Notes under the pieces: generated by a model
Database searches by the model: none
Told to the model about the DNA's origin: nothing
The model's input: only the letters and a program-made list of their open reading frames with translations
Shown: positions 1-10,814 of the stretch, piece after piece
How the letters are laid out: every line of letters starts with the position of its first letter
Position numbering within the stretch: position 1 is the stretch's first letter
Made by a program: the position numbers and the translations under genes
Assembly (NCBI GenBank): GCA_002914805.1
Contig: JXTB01000501.1
Span: forward strand, 205,019-269,018
Length of the DNA: 64,000 nt
Direction of reading: 5' to 3'
From: Parasponia andersonii
Lineage: Eukaryota; Streptophyta; Magnoliopsida; Rosales; Cannabaceae

Positions 1-1195
1 ATTAATTGAAAAATCATCACTCATGTTATGAGATGAAACACCAATGAATAACAAATATTGTTTCAAAACTTTAGATAAGATATTGCAAGATTTAAAGATT
101 AATTTTGACTAATCTTTTAGTGGAATGACAATCATATTATGTGGTGATTTCCAACAAATTTTACCTATTATACCTGCTGGAACAAAAGAAGGTATAATAA
201 ATGCAAGTATAAATAATTCTTACTTATGGCCATATTTTAAGCTATTGTCACTAACAGAAAATATGAGACTGAAAAACCTTAATACTACAGGACAAGAAAA
301 AAAAAAGAAATTCTAGAATTTTCAAAATAAATATTAATTGTTGGAAAGAGTGCCACAGAAGGAATAAAGAATCTTGAAAATAAAGATGCAATATGGATTA
401 AAATATCAAAAAAAAATATATAATACAATACGAATTAAATTCAATTGAAAAAAATCTCAAAATTAATATATAATAATCTTGAAAAAAAATTTCATAATAT
501 TAACTATATACGATATAATGCAATAATAATACCAAAAAATAAAATAGCTGATGGTATAAATAAATATATACTATCATTAATACCTAATGAATCGAAAACT
601 TATTATGGTTATGATATAATAATAGCTTCAACATAAAATATTGATGAACTGAACCTATTATATCCTCAAAAATTTTTACATACTTTGAATTTTAACAGTA
701 TACGACCACATGAATTAAATTTGAAGGTTAGAACTCCAGTAATATTATTACAAAATTTAAATCAATCAATAGGATTATACAATAGCACAAGACTCATGAT
801 CACACAATTAACAAATAAAATCATAGAAAACCAAATTATAAATTCAAATACTAAAAATAAAAAAGCCTATATTTCAAGAATAGAAATGATCACAAATGAA
901 TCATGATGGCCATTTATTTTAAAAAGACGACAATTTCCTATAAAAACCTGTTATGCAATGACAATAAATAAAAATTAAGGACAATCACTACATAAAGTAG
1001 GTATTTATTTATAAAATGTTCACAAATGAATCACGATAGCCATTTAACTTAAAAAGATGGCAATTATAGGTAGCTCTATCACAAGTAACAACACCAAAAG
1101 GACTACATATATTAATAAACGAAACCACCAATAAATATCCCGCACATGTGAAAAATATAGTGTGCAAAGAAATTTTACATAATCTTATGTAAGTA
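1..1195 (+). pseudogene. Helitron/PIF1-like helicase, C-terminal part, decayed
   Basis: Translated pieces read as the C-terminal half of a Helitron Rep-helicase (PIF1 subfamily of SF1). About 70-110 gives a Walker-B-like segment in which the Trp of W-DE-P-M is a stop. 125-280 gives CGDFQQILPI, a PIF1 hallmark, followed by an LTENMRL-type segment. 685-840 gives the conserved LKVRTPVILLQNLN strand. About 955-1010 gives the motif VI region INKN(stop)GQSLHKVGIYL. About 1060-1195 gives ALSQVTTPKGLHILI. Frames shift and stops interrupt throughout, and a short direct duplication (889-930 versus 1018-1060) splits the 3' end. The N-terminal Rep domain lies off the window. In the family this protein drives rolling-circle transposition. 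This copy cannot encode it. Confidence 0.82.
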
Positions 1196-1378
1196 TAAAA
1201 ATTATACTATTAATTAAGCATTATTAAAATGTCATTTTAATATGAATTTATATATCCACTTCTTAACCTTTTATACATGAATATTTCATACATTCCTAAT
1301 ATAATCTTCATCTTATGAAATTTCTTTATTTTGCAACTAAAACAAAAAAAAATATCAACGCCAATACGTTCTCTCAAA

Positions 1379-2010
1379 CTGAACGAAGTATATGGACCTA
1401 TAGAAGCTCGCATTAGTCGACTCTAGCACAACAATGACTACATAATTGGATAACTCATAAGCCTTAACTGTGTCCTGGTCGATCATAAGGTAAAAAAAAA
1501 AAAACATTAATCCTCCTTATACAACATTTTTTTATAATTTACTTTAATTAATAAGTATATATTTTAATATTTCATTTCATAATATAGCATATAACAATTA
1601 AACATTTTCTTCCCCGTAAAATACAGCACGAAGTAATTCATGGAACGATCAAAGCTCGAGATACAGACTATATTTCACAACAAATAACCGAAGGAGAAGT
1701 ATATCGAATAAGCAATTTTAATGTAGTACCAAATAATCTAAAATACAGAATTATTCCTTACATTGCAGTGCTACAATTTGCCAGAGCAATATCTTTCACT
1801 CTAGTTACAACTTTAGTAGCAAACATTCCAATGCATAAATTTTATTTTGTGAATGGGGCTTTAATTGACATAATTGTGTCAAAAATATTTAACGATAATG
1901 AGTCTACTATATTATTACTTCCACCACTACCAACCATCCAGGAAATAGAAAAAATACCAACCATATCATTGGATCTAAAAGCTCATGATCCCAAAAAAAT
2001 TAAAGACAGA
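1379..2010 (+). pseudogene. RPA-like OB-fold gene of a Helitron, truncated
   Basis: About 1385-1430 reads YGPIEARISRL followed by a stop where RPA70-like proteins have Trp, resembling the start of the ssDNA-binding domain A of the replication protein A large subunit (DUF223-type in plants). 1625-2008 continues as EVIHGTIKARDTDYISQQ, EGEVYRISNFNVVPNN and a Phe/Val-rich strand. The intervening 1490-1620 is AT-rich and could be an intron. Plant Helitrons often carry RPA-like genes next to the helicase, so this is probably the partner gene of the helicase upstream. The reading frame is broken exactly where a CACTA terminus begins at 2011. A host RPA pseudogene is the alternative. Confidence 0.62.
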
Positions 2011-2330
2011 CACTACTAAAAATATCTACTATCACGGTACGTGTAGGGACGCGCTGTGATAAGTGATTAACTATCACAGTGCTTATTAAGCATCTTGATA
2101 AACGGAGGCAATACCACGGTGCTTCTTAGGCACCGTGGTATACGTCTTTAATGGTACCTTTTGGGCGCCGTTGTATTTAACTTTCACAGCGCCCATAAGG
2201 TACTGTGATACCCTTATTACAGTGCTTATTAAGCGCCGCAATAAAATACCACGGCGCCTAAAAAGTGTCGTGGTATCTCATCTTTAAAGGTGCCCTTTGG
2301 GCGCTGAGGTAGGGGCCCTATATAAAGGAC
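2011..2330. repeat. CACTA palindromic subterminal repeats
   Basis: At least six copies of a short motif in both orientations, for example TACCACGGTGC paired with GCACCGTGGTA around 2112-2142, and TATCACAGTGC variants at about 2072, 2186 and 2215. Each pair forms a hairpin. In En/Spm-type elements such subterminal arrays bind the small transposase protein and define transposition competence. The motif differs from that of the two smaller CACTA copies later in the window (CCACGTCGC), so this is a different CACTA family. Confidence 0.75.
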
Positions 2331-3361
2331 CCCAAAATAATTGCCCAGTAGCAGACAGCTCACTCTTCTTCTTCACTTCCAACCGCGTCCAACAATCTCC
2401 TCCTTTCACCATTTTCACTATTTTCTCTAGAAAACAAGGTATATTTAAGCTTTTAAACTTATTTTTGTCACTAAAATTAGATTACCCATTGTCGTAACCA
2501 CGATTTTGACCAATTATTTTGCAGAAATTTCATGTTTTAGGTTATATTCGAAAGAGTTTATATTTGAAACCTTAATTTATCAAATGTGAATATGTTGAGC
2601 ATGCATTGATAATCTTTACTCTTGTAATGCCAAGTTAGACTATTTATTTGCTAGAAATCTCACTGAAGCTTTTGTTATAGTTCAGCCGCTACTACCCTCT
2701 GTCACCTGATTTCTTTTGATATTCGTACATGGTACTGTTTAGACCGTTGCCACGTACATGGTGACCTTGGTGTCTCACTTGGATTCGAGCCTTCATCTAC
2801 TCTGAATCAAGGTAATTGATCTGATCTCTCGAAATTTAGTCATGGTCTTAGAGTGGTTTAGGAGTTATGAGGTCGGAAGAGTCTATTTGTTCTTTAGTAG
2901 GACTTAAGAGATGATGGGGTCGAACTGATCCTATCTCACTTTGGGTGTCGAAATAAGAGACTCATATGATTGTCACATATTCTTGTTATAATATTATAAA
3001 AGTCTGCGAATTGTTCTTGCTAACATGGTAGCATTACTGTCAAATAAATTATTTATTCATGTTAATTCATCGTTGCTAATCTACCACTTAATAGATGCAT
3101 TAAAACCTTAAATAATGCCACAAGTTGCTCAATAAATATGTGAAAATATCAATCCCATAGGAATACTAAAGGTGAAAATAAGAGACAATTTAAGAGAAAA
3201 AAGATTCGACTATACCTTGCAAACATTTAGGATGGATAAGCTATTACTTCTTCACTTCTCATTTACGATAAAATCACTCAAAAATATAAAGTCCTTGGTA
3301 AAATTTAGGTATAAACACCTCGATTACCTCCAAGTTATAAAGGTGAGAAAACAAAATAAAA

Positions 3362-3577
3362 GCCTAGAAATCTTATTCATTGGAGCTATCTCTATATACT
3401 CTTTTTTTTTTCCCATTCTCAAAATTTTGTCTTAACTCTCAAGTTTCTCATATACAAAAAGAGTGATTTGCCTAGAAATCTTATTCATTGGAGCTATCTC
3501 TATATACTCTTTTTTTTTTTCGTTCTCAAAATTTTGTCTCAACTCTCAAGTTTCTCATATACAAAAAGAGTGATTTG
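3362..3577. repeat. Tandem duplication, two units of about 108 bp
   Basis: The segment starting GCCTAGAAATCTTATTC at 3362 recurs at 3470 and ends just past AGAGTGATTTGCCTA. The units are nearly identical, differing mainly in the length of a T tract. It lies in the untranslated leader of the CACTA element, so it is a recent slippage or unequal-exchange product within the transposon. Confidence 0.85.
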
Positions 3578-4384
3578 CCTATTTATACGAGCTAGCTAGA
3601 ATCATGAATAATGTAAAGAACGTGTATATATATCAACAGTTATACAAAACCCATCAATAGTCTTGATTTTCCATTTGATGTTTGAAAGGTTAACTTGAGA
3701 TCTTTGATTCTAAAATTTTTAATTTATTGGATATAAATTGTTGTTGTAGAATTCTATATCATTTTTTAGTTATCAAAATTCTTATTTTGCATATATACTT
3801 ATTTCAAATATATGAATTTTCAAATTTAAAGTATTGTGGATTATAGATGTTTAATTTTATTTATCATTTTAATTTGCGTATAGGTCTTAGTAGAAGTTAG
3901 AGTACTTAGATTACTTGTGAATTAGCAAACTGAGCAAACTAAGGTATGTTTTCTCAAATTTTTTTTCTTTTATTGACTTATGTCACTTTTACATTGGTTT
4001 TATGTTATTATTTTGGAAAATTTAAACTAGATGAGATATGATATCATATAGGAAATTGTATGTTATTGTGATATGATGATGTTATAATTGTGTGGGATTG
4101 CTTGAGTTTATTATTTGTGTTGATATTATTTTGTCATATGTTATATTTGGTTGATTGACAAATTATTTGTAACAAATGAGACTATTTAATAATAAATTAA
4201 GTTCTGAATTTGGTAATACATAGAAATATAAGAATAATTTGAAATGAGTGTTAATTTATGGTTTAGTTATTCAATTAGTTAATGCTAGAAATATGGGAGA
4301 TTATGTATAATTTTTTATGTTACTCAATTTAGTTATTTTTTGATATCAGTTGTTTATTTATTATTTTTTTCAATTGTGCTTAGA

Positions 4385-7300
4385 ATGGATAAGGAATGGA
4401 TATTGGCGGATAGACTATCGACTGAATATAGAAAAGGAGTTGATAGTTTTTTGGAGTTTCCTATTGAAAATGTCAAAGATTCCAATTTAATTCCATATCC
4501 GTGTATTAAATATGAAAATTTGCAAAAGATAGGTGTTAAAAAGATAAAAGAATACTTATATTTTATTGGAATAGATTAAAGTTGTAAACAATGGATTTTG
4601 CATAGTGAAAAGATTCCAATTATCGGATTTTCATTAAAGAATAGTATAAAAGATGATTATGAGTTAGATTTAAATGATGATCTTTTTGAAATGATCGATA
4701 ATAAATAGTATGAAACAGATATAGATCCTATTAAGTTTCAATCATTACTCAATGATACTGAGAAACTGATCTATCCAGGTTGTAGGAAATTTACAAAGTT
4801 GTCTACATTATTGAAATTATATAATTTGAAAGTAAGACATGGATGAATTGATAATAATTTTTCAGACTTGTTAGGTTTACTAGGAGAGATATTGCGAAAT
4901 GATAATAAGATGCCACCTTCCTTTTATGAGGCCAAAAAGACTTTATGGCCATTGGGTATGCAATATGAGAAAATTCACGCTTGCCCAAATGATTGTATTT
5001 TATATCGAAAGAAATTTAAAGATGCAATTTGTTGTCCAGTATGTGGTGAGCCAAGATGGCAACAGAATAAGAATTTTAAAGAGGTAAAAGTTAGAACCCC
5101 TGCTAAGGTTTTGTGGTATATTCCTCCAATTCCTCATTTTACCCGTCTATTCCGAAATTGTGAGCATGCAAAAGATCTAATATGGCATGTGAATGAGAGG
5201 ATAGAAGATGGTAAACTTAGACATCCAGCCGATTCACCAGCTTAGAAAATAATAGATTACAAATGGCCTTCATTTGGAAGTAATCCAAGGAATCTTCGTC
5301 TTGGTCTATCTGCGGATTGTATTAATCCTCATACAACTCTAAGTAGCAAATACAATTGTTGGCTTGTAATGCTTGTAATCTACAATCTTTCTCCATAGTT
5401 GTGTATGACAAGAAAGTTTACACTTCTTATAATATTAATATCAGGACCTAGACAACCTAGTAATAAAATTGATATATATTTAGTCTCGTTGATTGATGAG
5501 TTGAACAGTTTGTAGTATAATGGTGTGAAAGCCTATGAAACATATAAGGATGAAGATTTTACTCTCAAGCCTATGTTACTATGGACAATCAATAATTTCC
5601 CTGCATATGGGAATTTGTCTGGGTTTTCCACTAGAGGATATAAAGTATGTCCTATTTGTGATGAGAAAACAAGTTATCAGTTTTTAACACATGTTAGAAA
5701 ATTGAGTTACATGGGCCATAGAATATTTTTACCTCGCAAACATGTATACAAAAATCAGAAAAAAGCATTTAATAGTTCTCAAGAATTTGAATTAGCACCA
5801 CAACTTTTAACTGGGATAGAGATACTACAAGCAGTCTCTAAGCTCAAATTTAGGCTTAGAAAGTTTAAAATAAGTAATATCAGTAAGAAAAGAAAAAGAC
5901 ACAGTAATGTGAAGGTTATAAAAATCCCAAAGAGTTGTTGGAAGAAGAAATCTATATTCTTTGAGTTGGAGTATTGGTAATATTTACTTCTGAGACATAA
6001 CTTAGATGTCATGCATATTGAGAAGAACATATGTGATAGTATAATTGGAACTTTATTAAATATTCCAGAAAAGAATAAGGATAGTATTGGTGCCCGTATG
6101 GATCTTGTTGACATGGGTGTTCGAAAAGATTTAGCTCCTAAAATGGGGGAGAAGCAAACATATTTACCCTATACTTGCTTCACATTGAAAAAGGAAGAAA
6201 AATATCAATTGTGTCAATCGTTATTTAATGTGAAGGTTCCTAAAGGCTATTATTCTAATATTAGAACATTAGTGGATATGAACAATTTGAAACTAGTTGG
6301 ATTTAAATCTCATGATTGTCATACACTAATGCAACATCTGCTACCTATAGCGATCATGTCCGTATTACCTAAAAATGTTCGATATGCAATCACCAGATTA
6401 TGTTTATTTTTTAATAGAATTTGTTCTAAGGTGGTCGATGTATCCAAGTTAGACGAACTATAATATGAACTTGTTGTAACATTGTGCATGTTCGAGCAGT
6501 TTTTTTCTCCTAGATTTTTTGATATAATGATATATCTTACTGTACATTTGGTTAGAGAAGTGAAGTTATGTGATCTTGTTTATTTGAGATGGATGTATTC
6601 ATTTGAGAGATACATGAAAATTCTAAAAGGATATATTAGAAATCGAAGCCGGCCAGAAAGATGCATTGTAGAGTGTTATATCACAGAAGAAGCTGTTGAG
6701 TTTTGTTCTGAGTATTTGGCAAATGTAGAAGCTATCGGAGTACCCGTATCTTCAAATATTAATAAAACCGTAAGTGATGATGTCATGTGTACAGTTAAAC
6801 GAGAACAACTAGACCAAGCATATCGTACCGTGTTACAAAATATAGCTGAAGTCCAACCATTCATCGAGTAAGTTTTTTTGTAAATTAGATTTTCATTGAT
6901 TGAATATTGAATTTTTTAACAATAATGGTTTACTTTGGGGATGATTTGTTGAAGGGAACATATAAATTGGATCAAAACACAATTCTCAGTGAAATCAAAA
7001 AGAGAGAAGTGGATCCATGATGAACATCATTGAACTTTTATTAGTTAGTTTTGTGAATGGGTAATTCCAATTAGTTGTTACAATTAATAGTTTTATTTCA
7101 TTTTTTTCCCTATTTCTAATTGTTAATTTTGCATTTTGAATAGATTGTAGTTGAATTGAACAAGGCAACAAACAATCTATCTGATACATTGAAATGGATA
7201 TCACATGGACCATCATTGGATGTAATTAAGTATAATTCTTATAAAGTTAATAGTATTCATTTTAGCGCAAGACAACGTGATAATATAAGAACAACCCAAA

Positions 7301-7740
7301 ATAGTGGGGTAAGTATTGTTGCAAAAACCGTCCAATTTTCAAGTTCTATGGATAAAAACCCAATAGAGGGTGATATAGTATACTATGGCGTTATCGAGGA
7401 AATTTGGAAACTTAATTTTATCACATTTTGGTTACCGGTGTTTATGTGTCAATGGGTGGAGAGTAACCATGGGGTTAGAAAAGATGAATTAGGCTTCACT
7501 TTAGTTGATCTAAGTCAGATAGGTCACAAGAATGATCCATTTATATTGGCAACACAGGCAAAATAATTATTTTATATCAATGATCCACTTCATGCTCGAT
7601 GGTCAATTATTCTTGCAATAAAACCAAAAGAATATCAAAATTTAGGAGTTGAAGATGAGAACGAAATACTTGTTGCTCATGAAATATTCTCAAAAAGAGT
7701 TTCAGTGGAGGCTTTGATAAAAGACGTTAATGAAGGTGAC
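4385..7740 (+). pseudogene. CACTA tnp2-type transposase (TNPD-like), disrupted
   Basis: Domains appear in the expected order. A transposase-associated domain starts at 4385 (MDKEWILADRLSTEYRKG). The tnp2 domain spans about 4868-5980, with PPSFYEAKKTLWPLGMQYEK, a zinc-like CPNDCILYRKKF...CCPVCGEPRW, WYIPPIPHFTRLFRN and TRGYKVCPICDE. A DUF4218-like part spans about 6011-6870, including MHIEKNICDSIIGTLLNI. A DUF4216-like part spans 7330-7740 (YYGVIEEIWKLNF, LVDLSQIGHKNDPFILA). An intron is plausible at about 6870-7145. In-frame stops replace Trp in several places (about 4843, 5244, 5397), so no full protein can be made. In active elements this protein cuts the CACTA ends. Confidence 0.85.
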
Positions 7741-7974
7741 GTTACATGTATATGAGATGATGGTGAAGGTATTTGGATTGATAATCAAAGAAAGAAACCA
7801 ATGAGGTACAAATCAAATAAGTTATATCTTTTTGTTTCATTTTTATATCTTTATGGATTGATGTATTATTTTTTTAAATATATTATCTTTTATGTTTATA
7901 TGCTTATTATTTTCTATCTTAATTTTTGATCTATATTTGTGATTTTATTATTTAACAGGTAATTATTGACATGA

Positions 7975-9520
7975 AAAATGAAGGTGCAGATGATGTTTAT
8001 TAATTTACACCATCACAAAGTAGTCAAGGTGAAAGAAAACACAAAAAGAAACTAAGAGAAACGACTCAAATGAAGGAGTTGATTATAAAAAGAAGTTGTC
8101 ACGTACAATGAATGGGGATAACCAACTGGGGATGGAGGTAAATATTTGGCAAGCTTTTGTGGCCTTATTATTCGTCGCAAGATACCAATTAATATTGATA
8201 ACTAGACGCTTGTACCAAAGGACCTAAAAGATAAGCTCTGACATATAATATTGGTATGAACATGAATCTTTCTATTTCATATTTATTAGAATATTTATTT
8301 GGTATTAACATTATTACTTTTACATTGTAGGAAATATTTGTATTGGACTACAAAGTAAAAAAAGAAACTTTAAAACATTGTGGGAAAATATGGAGAGATT
8401 TTAAGTCTAGGATTACAACTGAACTGATTTATGAGTATATACATACTTGTCGAGAGTTATTAGAGCACTCTCCAGCATTATATACACCATGGATTGAACC
8501 TAAAGTTTGGGATGAGTTTGTTAAGAGTAAGTGCAGAATAGGCGGAAGTTAGGAAAGTACAATAGGGAAGAGCAACGTAAAATAAATATCCACATCGTAT
8601 GTCTCGCTTAGGTTATAATAGATTAGAAGCTAAAATTAAAAAAGACGAAGGCCGACGTGGTATTGATAAATCCGAGCTATAGAGTAGAGGATGTGTTCCT
8701 AAAAAAGGAGGCCATACTAAGGAAATCAAAGTGATTGTTGATAGAATTGTAAGTTACTTATTATAACATATTGATTATATAAATTTATAATTTTGTTAAA
8801 AGTATAACATAGTCTAATGTTCAATTCTGTACATGCTTTGTAGGAAGATTATAATCAACAGTTCTAAGAAGGAAATCTCGAGATAGACAGTTCTAATAAT
8901 ATCTTAATAATGGCTTTAGGCAATCTTGAATATTCTGGACGTGTACGGGGAATGAGATTTCACATTAGCCACAGACAATATTTTCATCAACCTGCTCCAA
9001 TAAAGAAGCAACAATCATTTGATTTGAAATAATGGTAAGATGAACAAACATGCAAGATGCAACAAATGCTTAAAGAACAAGAAGAACAGTTCAAAGCAGA
9101 AATCGCTAAGATTCAAGCAGGACAACAAAGTAATGTTGGTGGTTCTAATACAACTCCTTCATGGCCAGAAGTTCAAAAGGAAGAAGTGCAACCACAAGAG
9201 ATACATGTAAATCCAATGGTGGCTGTAGAAACATCTTACGACTCAAAAAAGTATATTTATATGAGTTTCTTTCTTATTTATTTATTAACTAATTATATTT
9301 ATAAATTATATTTGATTTTCTCTATTGTAGAACTGAGCATGCAAGCTTGCAGTGGGGTCTCGTGATAACATAGTTACTTTAGGACATGTACAAAAGTCAA
9401 CCTTATCAACTATTATTCATGGCAGAGAATTGGGAAAGCATAATTTTCGTATATTAGAAAAGGTTGTTCTTGATACTACAGCTCCCAAAACGTGTGTGTT
9501 TATTACTAGCTTCTTTAACC
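7975..9520 (+). pseudogene. Second En/Spm-type CACTA gene (Ptta/En/Spm transposase domain), disrupted
   Basis: 8343-8555 encodes DYKVKKETLKHCGKIWRDFK and LLEHSPALYTPWIEPKVWDEF, typical of the plant transposase (Ptta/En/Spm) domain. About 8600-8755 continues with HRMSRLGYNRLEAKI and KGGHTKEIKVIVDRI. A Gln/Glu-rich probable coiled coil follows at 9057-9180 (MQQMLKEQEEQFKAEIAKIQ), then a C-terminal segment at about 9345-9495 (SRDNIVTLGHVQKSTLST). Probable introns sit at about 7805-7960, 8255-8330, 8750-8845 and 9250-9330. Stops and frame changes are scattered. By position it corresponds to the TNPA-like partner gene of the tnp2 transposase. Confidence 0.72.
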
Positions 9521-9600
9521 GTACTTACTATAATTTTATCTCTTATCTTACTTTTTCCATAACCAGTACCTGAACTTGGTTGCAAGGTTTTTTCTTGGTA

Positions 9601-10526
9601 CTGTATCAGGTATTTTTAATATTTATTATGATCTGTTGTGTATGTTCTTTGGTTTCTTTGAGTTATAACTAAATTTTGTTTTATTCTTAATTAATGTGAA
9701 TTCCATATATTATATGTGCAACATATAGACATCTATTGCTTTTGTTGTTGCAATAAATGTTATCCCCTGTTAATCATGCTTTGTCACCTGTCTTTGTAAA
9801 TTTTTTCAATGTTCAACAATATGAAGGAAATCTCCAAATAGAAAAAATAAAATGAACTAGTAAATATTTAAAAATTCGGGAAAAAAAGAAGAAGAAGACA
9901 AACAAAAAGTAGTAAAATAGAAAAATCAAAATGTCATCCTCAGTAAGTGTCTGGGTGTTTTTCCGTTTCCTTTTTTTAGTTTATTTAATATATGTATTAT
10001 TATTTGGGTGTTGGCTTCATATACTGCCATGTGTCCAATTTGCTTTTCTTATTATTTTTTATGCATGTTTTACTGCTCTTTAATTATATATATACTACAG
10101 TCATTTATTGTATTTTCTATATCCTACCCGTCTCTATCTCGGTTATCAAAGAGTCTAGTGTACCTCGAAAACATAATGAGATATAGATTTTCGCAGATTA
10201 GTAAGAGTTCTTCCTTGATTATCTCAAAGTATAGCATTAGCCCTAGTAGAGCTCACTTTCTTGAACAATGCAATATTTGTGATGAACTTCTTTCATATTT
10301 GAATCGTAGAAAAATTCAGATATATAAGAGAACCAAAAAAAAAAAAAAACAAAAAACAAATACAAAAACAAAAAACAAAGCCTACAAGGATTTATAATCT
10401 AGTAGAGTAAAATAAAAGCTACACATATCTAAAATTTAGTAGGATAAAACATAATGATAAATATATAGGGATTAAATGTGATCACACCATTGGAAGGATT
10501 ATTCAAGGAAAAAATGAAAATAAAAA
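9601..10526. other. Intergenic or degraded CACTA 3' sequence, no gene recognised
   Basis: Very AT-rich. No CACTA right terminus, conserved protein or RNA gene is seen. An open stretch on the plus strand at 10008-10397 has low-complexity Lys/Thr-rich coding from A tracts and is not a convincing gene. The boundary between CACTA remains and host DNA cannot be placed. Confidence 0.5.
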
Positions 10527-10814
10527 GGGATAATATCACTTTTATACTTTTTATTTTGACACTTTATTTAATTTGTACTTTGTATTTTGGTTATTATCAA
10601 TATTGATCTTTAGATTTGATATTAATTACAAAATTTATACCCTAATACCAATTTAGAGAAGTTAATTTACCAAAATTATTTAATAAAACTATTCTCAGAT
10701 AAGTTTTATATGATTTATTTTTAAATTTTTAAATAGTATACTAGTAAATTAACTGCTCTAAATTAGCATTAGGGTATGAATTTGTAACAAATTTTAAATC
10801 TAAAGGTCAATATT

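Larger units (their letters stand above)
2011..9600 (+). mobile_element. CACTA (En/Spm) DNA transposon, degenerate, right end not found
   Basis: The left terminus is CACTACTAAAAAT starting at 2011, followed by about 300 bp of palindromic subterminal repeats. A long leader (2330-4380) is followed by a tnp2-type transposase gene and a second En/Spm-type gene, the normal CACTA order. Stops and frameshifts in both genes make it non-autonomous. I looked for the expected inverted terminus (AGTAGTG) between 9500 and 10526 and did not find it. The right boundary is therefore approximate and the element is likely truncated. It is inserted in the Helitron RPA-like gene. The 3 bp before it are AGA, but no right-hand partner duplication can be checked. 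Confidence 0.78.

Noticed and set aside
2011..2330. CRISPR-like array
   Set aside because: Repeats are palindromic and irregularly spaced behind a CACTA terminus; plant nuclear context.
6676..6864. Minus-strand open frames inside the CACTA transposase (also 4803-4988, 5779-6114, 6995-7216)
   Set aside because: Antisense shadows of clearly recognised tnp2 coding sequence.
10008..10397. 129-codon open frame on the plus strand
   Set aside because: Low-complexity translation ending in A-tract-coded Lys/Thr; overlaps another frame of similar length; no domain.
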